Origin: Paraglomus occultum
Lineage: Eukaryota > Glomeromycota > Glomeromycetes > Paraglomerales > Paraglomeraceae
Assembly (NCBI GenBank): GCA_910592205.1
Contig: CAJVPJ010000043.1
Coordinates: forward strand, 1-58,836
DNA: 58,836 nt
Direction of reading: 5' to 3'
The notes under the pieces are model-generated. The model was not told the DNA's origin and searched no databases. It was given only the letters and a program-made list of their open reading frames with translations. A program made the translations under genes and the position numbers. Numbering within the stretch: the stretch's first letter is position 1; each line of letters starts with the position of its first letter. Below, one piece after another: positions 12,835 through 21,067 of the stretch.

Positions 12835-14027
12835 CTGCGCAAATGGGTACCGAATGACATGAGCATAAAATTATCATCCATCCAGCGCCCCTCTCCAACA
12901 TGGTTATCAGATATTTAAGCAGCACGAGTTTTCTTCAACGATATCTTTCATTTATTTAATTTTTTTAATCATGTAATTGTTCTTTTAAAATAATTATATA
13001 TTCTAATAAACCTCGGAGTCGATAATTATATTTGTAATTGTTAGTTTGCATCGCCGTGTGTACTGAACTAAGGGTTGAGTGTAAACCACTTGCCATCGAA
13101 TTTGCTAGTACCTCGCACAGGATGGCTATTTAATTGTCAGAAACGTGTTTAATTAGAAAACATAATCCCAGCGAATTATAATCGTATTTATTCTCCGAAA
13201 GCTGTATACTCTACGAAACAAATTCGTAAGTATGTAAAGCCTGCTCAAAGGTCACTAATTGTCTAGTAGACGATAACTCCGCCGGTGTAGAGACGTTCCC
13301 GTATATTTATGTCCGGTATTAATCAGAGTTGACAGCAAATGATCAAATTAGTAATTGAACTATGACATTAGAAAATTATCCCTGCAGCTATTTTCATGAC
13401 AACAACGTCGACCATTTTTCAGGGCTGGTTTTCTCGCTGTTACTGCCGAAACAACTTTTCAACAGTTAAAGGGCCTTGGGTAAGGGCTTTGGATACGATG
13501 TTATGTGGTAATTGTCCTCTCGTTTCAGCGCGCTATGTATTCTTGTCTTTGTCTTCTTGAGTAACTAATTCTGCGTTTTTGTGTATAGGTTTATCGACAA
13601 AGCATTTAGTAAATAATAAACGAGTTTACCATAAATTGGCGAGCTTTTAAGCTTCCCTCGACCGTCATATTTATTACATTTGAACACAACCCACATATCA
13701 ATATCTTTCAAGACACTTAAATTTTTATTTTGAACTAGACCCTTCCCGCTGATAAAGCAATAATAAATCAAATTACTAAAAACGTTCGAAATTTATTCTA
13801 CGTCGATAATTATATTTTAGATGATGACGTTTACACATACTCAAGCAAGGTGAAAGTAACGAGAAGATGGAACAGACGAGCTGAACGTCAATGAGAAATT
13901 TGCCATTGACGACGTGCATGGTGAGAGTAACAAGTGCCAGCTGACACTTAAAAGAGAACGCGTACTAACAAGGGAACTGAAGTCGCCATATACTAATACC
14001 TTTTGTTGCCAGAAAGCGTATATCAAT
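12835..14027. other. Intergenic between MITE and large repeat unit
   Basis: No convincing gene. Small open frames on both strands lack codon structure or family resemblance. Confidence 0.5.
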
Positions 14028-14355
14028 ATATGGGGCATACTGCAACAAAACCAGACAAAGTGAACATTCTATTATGTGACATAAATAAGAGGCTGATTGT
14101 GATGTGACTGTAAAATTGACCGGTACTGATGACGTTTTGAAAAGTAATAATGGCACTTATTCATAACTTGTGGACTTTTTAATTTTATTTTTCACTTTAT
14201 CATACCAGAATGTGATCATAACAGGAGTAATATAGAATTACCTCTATATTGGTGTATAAAAATATTAATATAAAACTAATTTACATTAAATACACTATGA
14301 AACCCAAAATTACAGCACCATTAGAAGCATTCTAAAGAACAGGGTGAAAAAATTG
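14028..14355 (+). repeat. Left terminal inverted repeat (~330 bp)
   Basis: Starts ATATGGGGCATACTGCAAC and ends near ACAGGGTGAAAAAATTGCG. The inverted partner lies at 20738-21067. Conserved blocks include the first ~45 bases and a central AT-rich stretch around 14160-14215. Confidence 0.88.
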
Positions 14356-14668
14356 CGGCTCATGTTTTTAATACCCAAACTCTCCAGGAATATCTAGATC
14401 AAGAAACAATCACTTATAAAATTTACCAACATAATGAACCAAAAAAAGAAGCGAAATGTAAGGAAAATAATTTAACGAAAAAGCTCCCATAAAGGCCTCC
14501 ACTGATCGAACGACTGTCAACGAAAGATTGACAAGACTGCACGATCAAATTTCGATACTTTGACACAATTGCAATCGAAAAGTCAAACACGTAAAAACAA
14601 TTCAATTTTCCATAAGCATAAATTTTATTATTTCGATTATTGAATGAGCACTCTTAAAAAACATTAAA

Positions 14669-14816
14669 TGCACCAGAGTGATTGCATGGGAGGAAGATAC
14701 TCGGACCCAAAGCCATTTATGGCCAAGTTTGAAGAGTGAGCCCTCGATGCCAACCGCAAGGTTTGCACTGACTTAACCGTCGCTGGTACAACCTCTTCTT
14801 TGGTCACTCTGGTGCA
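14669..14816. mobile_element. MITE with 13-bp ends TGCACCAGAGTGA
   Basis: The inverted ends TGCACCAGAGTGA (14669-14681) and TCACTCTGGTGCA (14804-14816) are perfect. AT-rich flanks (TTAAA left, ATTTAA right). The core GGAGGAAGATACTCGGACC is shared, in inverted orientation, with the MITE at 15554-15634. Confidence 0.75.
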
Positions 14817-14869
14817 AATTTAAAATTTCATTATCTTTTTTATTATTGCTACTATTAATAACATTATCA

Positions 14870-15304
14870 CTATCGTCTTTTTTTATTTTCATCATCTCCA
14901 ACCGAGTGGTTTACATTTTCCTTTTCTTCGTCGATCCAACGTTGGATTGCCTCGATGATCTTTTTCCGCGGGATTGTTCTCCAAAGATAAAAATCTCTTA
15001 TTGTAGACATAGCAATGGCCTTTTGTTCGTTGAGCAACTTATAATGAATTTCAAACGCCATTTTGCTAAATGAAAATTTTAATTCTTTCGTGTATAATCG
15101 TTTCACATTGTTCCACAACTTTTCGATGTCTGGCGAGTAAATTTTGTTCGTCGCCGACAGTTTTGTAATGGATTGTAATTTCATCGTTTGAATCAAAGCT
15201 CCCGTGTTATTAGGCCGACAGTTACAAAGTATGCCATTTAACCACAGGCCGAATCGTAATTTAAACGCTTTTTCAAGCGATAAAATCAAGGACAATTGAA
15301 CCAA
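14870..15304 (-). CDS. Hypothetical protein inside the transposon cluster, 144 aa
   Basis: Uninterrupted minus-strand frame, starting with a TTG-type or unspliced 5' end rather than a clear ATG, so probably a fragment. The C-terminal part has FSKMAFEIHYKLLNEQK and WRTIPRKKIIEAIQRWIDEE, amphipathic and basic, then a charged tail ending ENKKRR. I recognise no domain. It sits between two related inverted MITEs, so it is probably a decayed or captured reading frame rather than a housekeeping gene. Only the open frame and the lysine-rich, nuclear-protein-like composition are directly visible. Confidence 0.35.
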   Translation of the reverse strand: MVQLSLILSLEKAFKLRFGLWLNGILCNCRPNNTGALIQTMKLQSITKLSATNKIYSPDIEKLWNNVKRLYTKELKFSFSKMAFEIHYKLLNEQKAIAMSTIRDFYLWRTIPRKKIIEAIQRWIDEEKENVNHSVGDDENKKRR

Positions 15305-15553
15305 AATACCAGCTACTTATCGAGCGAATTGCTTATCAAGTATTACAAGGTCTCATCAAGTCGCTTGATAAAACATCTGAGCTGGACTCAGTCTTAAAAT
15401 GGTTATAAAGTGCATGGAAGAAAAAGCATTATCGCTTTCATTATAAAAGGCAATTCTCGAGAAAAACGATCGAAACACTTAAAAAATGGGTATATAAAGA
15501 AAAGGGGGAGGAAAATGGAGAGTTAATAGCATGTTTAATAATATATCATAGAT

Positions 15554-15634
15554 TTCACTAGCGCGACAAAGTATAGGGTACTCATCAATGGCTTTGGGTC
15601 CGAGTATCTCCTCCCACGCAATCGCTCTAGTGAA
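15554..15634. mobile_element. Short MITE with TTCACTAG ends
   Basis: 81 bp with 14-bp inverted ends: TTCACTAGCGCGAC on the left, and TTCACTAGAGCGAT as the reverse complement of the right end. The core (TGGCTTTGGGTCCGAGTATC) matches the MITE at 14669-14816 in opposite orientation. Confidence 0.72.
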
Positions 15635-15866
15635 TCTTCAAATATTAATATATCTACTTTGTTTTTTGAAGAAACAATATAGTCAAGACGATTAAATATG
15701 CGTATTGATTATTATAATATCGCGATGATGTTAATCTTTCACAATTCATCTTCAAATCTTTAAATAAAAAACACAACTCACAAATTGTCCCAACTTAATG
15801 AAACGTGGTTTCCAATAGAGCGATTAATATTAATAGCTGAATCACATATGCAAGTTTTGAACCATT

Positions 15867-15907
15867 ATATGGGGCATGCTGCAACAAAACCAGACAAAGT
15901 GAACATT
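15867..15907 (+). repeat. Third copy of the large element's terminal sequence
   Basis: Repeats the outer ~41 bases of the 14028 repeat (ATATGGGGCATGCTGCAAC and onward to GTGAACATT), same orientation, then diverges. It indicates a second, truncated or nested family member. Confidence 0.8.
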
Positions 15908-16542
15908 TGACGTCACAAAGCTCAAATAGAAATCTACCACTTTTTTCAATAAGAAAGTAAAATACTAAACTTCATGTCTTTTTTTCGCATAAGAGACGTA
16001 AGGAGAAAATAATAATGATAAGCAAAGTTGAAATTGAAAGCTTTCAGAAGAGATAAACCATATACAAACAAGATTTTTGGAAGTGAATTGTAAGCCAACA
16101 ATAATAAATAAAGCAAAGCAAACTGCTTCCAGCAAATTATCCTACCAAAAATTTGCTAAAAAACATTCCACCAAAATAGTCTTCGTATCATTCTTGAAAG
16201 CGGGAAGATTTTTACATGCATCACAAAAAAAATTGAAAAAATGCTTTATATACAGCAAAGAATATGCAACAAACAGAGTGACTTATTTCAACAGAGTCTA
16301 GAGTAAAAGAGCAGCAATATTTGAAAGATATTACAGTGAACTATTTCTGCTTGGCTGAATTACGAATAGCATAAAAGAAAATCTTTGTCCGAGCCCTGAA
16401 AATGTTTTAGTTCTATTATATAAGAAATACTTTGGTACAATTCAACATTTGCAACCCAGTAAACAATAGTTTTAGTACGTTAATAAATATAGTTATCGTT
16501 ATAACACATTATGAATTAATATGAATAGTTTCACATACCATT

Positions 16543-17045
16543 TTATAATCGATTCTGACAGCCCTGGCACCCACAATAGAAAGTACATTTCCTCGAATTT
16601 TTATAGCATTGATTGTTGGCACATTTGGTGGCCTTACAGTTACATTTAGGTTGCTGTTCTTCCGCCTTTGAATTCGTCACAAACCTGATCATTTTCTTCA
16701 AAGTTGTAATATAAAAACGGTCCTCGTCGTCCTGAATTATATTTTCATCAAAGAAAGTATCCATGTTTAAGCAATTGATGTAAATAAGCACATCTTCTCC
16801 ATCCACATGGCCTGGTGGTGTCCCCCCCCTCAACGCTTGGGAATACGAAATGAATGCGCAAAGTGCCCTTGATTTTGCCAGGGTAGTCAAAGCTTTCGAA
16901 GAAATTTCGGTATTTTCCTAGTTTGTCATTTGGAGTTCCATCTGCTTTGTAGAAACAAAGTCGTATATTGCTAGACCTAGTGTTCGCTTCATTTAAGGTC
17001 GTTTTGATGGGTGATGAGAAAAATTTGCTTCCAATACCAATCCAG
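16543..17045 (-). pseudogene. Frameshifted CXC-motif (tesmin/TSO1-like) protein relic
   Basis: Two minus-strand frames join across a run of eight Gs (minus strand; CCCCCCCC near 16820-16828). The first covers about 17045-16830 (containing SSNIRLCFYKADGTPNDKLG and FFESFDYPGKIKGTLRIHFV). The second covers 16825-16543 and ends in a cysteine cluster: CNCKATKCANNQC followed by CTFYCGCQGCQ. That spacing is typical of CXC/tesmin-like zinc-binding modules, which are often found on transposon-encoded proteins. The homopolymer suggests a frameshift mutation, or a sequencing error. It ends abruptly next to a pogo-like terminus, so the 5' part is probably lost. Function unknown; DNA binding is inferred from the motif. 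Confidence 0.55.
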
Positions 17046-17165
17046 TACAGTCAAACCTCGTTATACCGAATTTTCGTTATACCGAAGGGATTCTGGCTCC
17101 CCCGTTTTCTAAATAGTGAAATTCCCTCGTTATAACGAATTTAATAGTTATACCGTTACCGAAGT
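17046..17165. mobile_element. Pogo/Tigger-like terminal fragment
   Basis: Starts TACAGTCAAACCTCGTTATA and carries internal repeats of CGTTATACCGAA and TCGTTATAACGAA, the layout of a Tigger/pogo-type end. No matching inverted end was found nearby, so it is a one-ended fragment. Confidence 0.6.
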
Positions 17166-17411
17166 TCGATGCAGGTATGCTACTAATCGCTTTGTACCGA
17201 AGTTTTATCACATGATAAAACTTTTGAATAGTGATTGGCTGTAACAAATGATGATCAGGAACACTTGGGAGACCAACTCACATTGTCTGTCAGCTGGGGT
17301 GATCAGACAAAAAGAATAGGTTACTTTGGTGCTTTCAGGCGAGCTATAAAAGATTTGAGACTCTAATATGAAACCAATATTAATATCATACCCACTGATC
17401 AAGCTGATACC

Positions 17412-18034
17412 ATGCACCTATCATTCCCATATATAAGCCAATACATATCATCTGAAGGTGTCACTTACACTGTCCACTTCAAGTACAAGGCCCAGTTTTT
17501 ACCACACAGTCTGATATTCGTCAGAGAAATGCTTGAGGAAAATGATCAAGTATTTGTCAAGTACACCCAGACATATTCAGTAGAAGCTCATGAGGTTTGT
17601 GCTCATCTGGGATATGCACCAAAATGACGCACTTGTCAGAAAATTAACAGTGACTGGTATATTAATATGGTGGTGATGGACTATTACTATGTTGATACTA
17701 TTATATACAGACCATACTCAGCTCGATTGATATTGCTTTTCCACCTGCTGAGCTACTCCGACCCAAAGTTAAACAAGCCATTGATGCTCTTCACCAGTTT
17801 GATCTGGTTCATGGCGATCTGAGAGACATAATAATAAGCATCTTGGTAAGCACTGATGGTAATGTAAGCATACTGCTATATGCTAGTCGATTTTGACTGG
17901 TCTGGGAAGGTTGGTATAGCACGCTACCCGAATCACACAGGCATCCGCAGACCACAGGAAGCACAATATGGAAATATTATCAAAAAGGATCATGATATCT
18001 TTATGTTAAATGTTATATTCCCAGAGACAGAGTA
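17412..18034 (+). pseudogene. Kinase-like relic (HGDLR ... DFDW type)
   Basis: A broken plus-strand reading frame. An open part at 17412-17627 contains FLPHSLIFVREMLEEND. After frame changes come QFDLVHGDLRDI near 17800 and DFDWSGKVGIARYPNHTG near 17890-17945. The pairing of HGDLR with DFDW-x-G-x-x-G-x-x-RYP is characteristic of the divergent kinase-like domains seen in fungal FunK-type and Crinkler-associated proteins. Stops and frame shifts separate the parts, and the catalytic-loop asparagine position is disturbed (HGDLRDIII). A relic; no active product expected. Confidence 0.6.
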
Positions 18035-18281
18035 AACTGAATTTTCACTGCACATTTAATTGACTTCTTTGCTTTGTAAAAAAATTTCTTATTGGCTATT
18101 TCGGGTAGCAAGTTTAACACTTATTATGACCAAGTTAATGAGAAGAAACACACGATAATCAATGATGAGAAATTTACGATAAAATCCGAAAAGTGAATTA
18201 TTGATTTATAGATAGAATCATCTTTGAACTTTAACAAAAGAGTATAAAAAATCTAAACTTGATAAAATTTATATATAGGAG

Positions 18282-19970
18282 TACCTGTATATGAAAATTA
18301 TAATTATAACGATAATGGCTCGACTGAATACGAAAAAGCAATACATTTCTTAGAGGTAGGTTGCAATTGTGGTCGCTCAAAAAAGATTCCGAGAGAAAAG
18401 TTTGCCGAATTACGTGAGGCGTTTCAAGCCCTCTCTAGATCTGAACAAGATATATTTTTAATGGCCCGGCTGAAAGCGATGAATGGTGGAGAAATAACTG
18501 CCAGTCAAAAGAAAACACGCACTAATAAGCGAACTGTTTATTATTGAGATCGTAATACGTCGCTTTGTCAAAAAACATGTTAGGAATTGGCCGCACTCAT
18601 TTGGAAAACGTCAGAAATCATCCAGTGATGAATGGTATAATACCGCGTGTTCACGGTAGTACAAAACGAATGCCGCGATGGAAACCAAAATAACCATTAA
18701 TATAACCCTTGCTGCTGCCGTAAAAATTTTTCTCGAAAACTACCAAGTCCTGGTAGAATGTTAATCATCGCTTACACTTTACCAGCTGAAACGAGTTATA
18801 AATCGGTCTATCGCAATTTTATTGCAGGTCTCGAAAATGATAGTACGTTGAAATTGTTAAAGTATGATGCGTTTCGCAAGTTATGGCACCAATTAACGCC
18901 TTATATTCAAATTATGTCCACGAACGGATTTATGCGACACGTGACAACATTATCGGAACGGTTTACAGTATAACGCTCGTAAAGAAGAAGCGAAAGATTT
19001 ATTGAAAAAATTCAAAAGAGCATCTAGTTAAAGCCAAGTTAGAGAGAAATTATTACAACAAAAATACGAAATTAGCAGAACAACAGAGTAAATTGGTAGA
19101 CGAGAATTTTATAACAAGAGGTAAAGCTGATTATTGTTGTGTCGGACGCGACTGCTCATTACAGTTACGATTGGGCACAAAACGTTTACGTGCCCCATTC
19201 CGATCAGCAAGTAAGTAAATTTATTATCCGAGTCCGCGTAAAGTACATTTATTTGGTATCCAAGATAAAGCGGTACGCGAACACATTAATTACGTTCTCG
19301 ATGAAGACGAAATTATCGGCAAAGGCCCTAATGGCACCTTGAGCATGGTATTCGATAGAATTAAAAAATTGAAAAACGTTTACAGATTACTTGCGGTAAT
19401 GCGGGAGGGCAGAATAAAAATAATGCTACTACTTAATTTTACTGTATTTGGTAATCTGCGGCTATTACTATTATGAAAGTATCGAATTAAATTTTATGGT
19501 ACCAGGACATACTAAATTTAAGTGTGATGGTAGTTTCAGATTAATTAAAAAACTATGTCGAAAAACAACTGTAGATTGTGTGAATCATATTGTACAGCAG
19601 GGTTAAACAAAGCTCAGTGCTATGAAAACGGCAAAAGCTTTCGATACTTAGATCTTAACTCTGTGTTGGGGGGTTTTTTTAAAAAAACTAAATGGTTTAC
19701 AAAAATACCAGCATTTTCTCTTTGAAACAGCTCATCCAGGAGTCATCAAAGCTCAGCTGGTTGCTAATGGTTCCTTCCCCGAGTTTAATTTGTTAAAAAC
19801 TAGAAAAGCAAGTGTTTCCGAAATTACCAAAAAAATTAAATCTTTTTTCAACCTCGTACTGACCCCTCTTCCTTTGGATTACAAAAGATAAGAATATTTT
19901 TATCATAGTATTTGCCCATTTGTTAGAGACGAATTTAAAGACATTACTTGTCAACAACCAATTTATACTG
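18282..19970 (+). pseudogene. Dead DUF7869-like transposase
   Basis: Pieces of one protein appear in order but in shifting frames. They are a Cys-containing N-terminal part (FLEVGCNCGRSKKIPREKF, 18340-18400), an IPRVHGSTKR segment (about 18640), YDAFRKLWHQLTPYIQIM (about 18865-18920), HYSYDWAQNVYVPHSDQQ (about 19157-19210), NAGGQNKN (about 19400), FMVPGHTKFKCDGSF (about 19493-19535) and FVRDEFKDITC near 19925. This set matches the family of DDE-like, transposon-borne proteins annotated as DUF7869 in fungi and invertebrates. The residue before NAGGQNK, normally Asp, reads Gly (TGC GGT AAT). Multiple stops. It probably moved the long-TIR element when intact. Confidence 0.72.
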
Positions 19971-20181
19971 GCAATTAATAGACTATTTAGACTAAAATTC
20001 TCTCCATCATTTCAATGCTTGTTAATATTAATTGCCGTTAAGTTCTTCGTCTAAATTTTCAATGAATTCTACTAGCTTTTCCCGCTTTTAATTCTTAAGG
20101 CTTAAATATTTAAATAATTATACTTAATATATTCTCATAATAATAAAAATAATATAAATATACTAAAGGAATAAATAAAGT

Positions 20182-20658
20182 ATGGTAAATGTAATAGCAG
20201 AATTCGAAAAGAGAACAAAGGAATTATTAAAAGAAATCGAACAATTAAAAACACCTTTACAATTTAAACAATTATATATGAAGAATTAAAGAATGAGTGA
20301 TTAACTGTTTAATATTAAGGCACAATTACAGTGTTTCTGATATAGATGAAAGGCAATTGATATAATCATGAGAGTTTATGTTGATCAAGAAAATTGGTCT
20401 GCATTTCGTAAGAATTATATTACTGAAAGCATATATTAAGGATGAATTAGTTACTGCTGAAGAAGCTCTAGAAATTGAAAGAGAAGAAGTTAAAGTAGCC
20501 AAATTTCAAGAAGAATGAAGTGAAGACAAAAACAAGAGTTTTTTAAACAATTAAAAGAAGAAAACAAAAGATTAAAAAAATTGGCTCTCCAAGAACTAAT
20601 TGATGAACTAAACTCTTGCAGAGTAAAAATTAAAACTTTAGAAAAACAAAATGGATAA
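20182..20658 (+). pseudogene. Degenerate Lys/Glu-rich coiled-coil reading frame
   Basis: A short ORF at 20182-20289 (MVNVIAEFEKRTKELLKEIE) is followed, across frame breaks, by ELVTAEEALEIEREEVKVAK (about 20440-20500) and EFFKQLKEENKRLKKLALQE (about 20535-20600), ending at TAA 20656-20658. The heptad-like Leu spacing and Lys/Glu richness suggest a coiled coil. It lies just inside the right inverted repeat, so it is probably a decayed accessory gene of that element. Confidence 0.45.
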
Positions 20659-20737
20659 GAAAAGTAAAAAAAAAATTAATTTTATAAGTAATTTTTGCTT
20701 AATCCAGATATTCCTGGAGAGTTTGATATTAAAAACA

Positions 20738-21067
20738 TAAGGCGCAATTTTTTCACCCTGTTTTTTCTTTAAAATACTTCTAATGGTGCTGTAATTTTTG
20801 GTTTTCATATTAATATTTTTATATATAATAATAAAGGTAATCCTATATTATTTCTGTTATTATTATGGTTTATATTCATCACATTCTGGTATGATAAAGT
20901 GAAAAATAAAATTAAAAAGTCCACAAGTTATGAATGATCACTATTATTACTTTCAAAACGCCATCAGTCATACTGGTCAATTTTACAGTCAATTACAATC
21001 AGCCTCTCATTTATGCTACATAATAGAATGTTCACTTTGTCTGGTTTTGTTGCAGCATGCCCCATAT
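20738..21067 (-). repeat. Right terminal inverted repeat (~330 bp)
   Basis: Inverted partner of 14028-14355. The outer end reads GTTGCAGCATGCCCCATAT. Confidence 0.88.

Larger units (their letters stand above)
14028..21067. mobile_element. Nested transposon cluster bounded by ~330-bp inverted repeats
   Basis: The two ends, 14028-14355 and 20738-21067, are inverted copies of each other over about 330 bp, differing by scattered substitutions and small indels. The outermost bases are ATATGGGGCAT[AG]CTGCAAC. Inside are, left to right: a MITE, a minus-strand ORF, a second MITE, an extra copy of the end sequence, a CXC relic, a pogo-like end, a kinase-like relic, a dead DUF7869-like transposase and coiled-coil debris. 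The simplest reading is one large element with long terminal inverted repeats whose transposase is the relic at 18282-19970, later invaded by other elements. No clear target-site duplication could be assigned. Confidence 0.7.

Noticed and set aside
14028-21067. Polinton/Maverick element
   Set aside because: The long inverted ends recall Polintons, but length is only about 7 kb and no integrase, protein-primed polymerase, ATPase or capsid remnant is seen.
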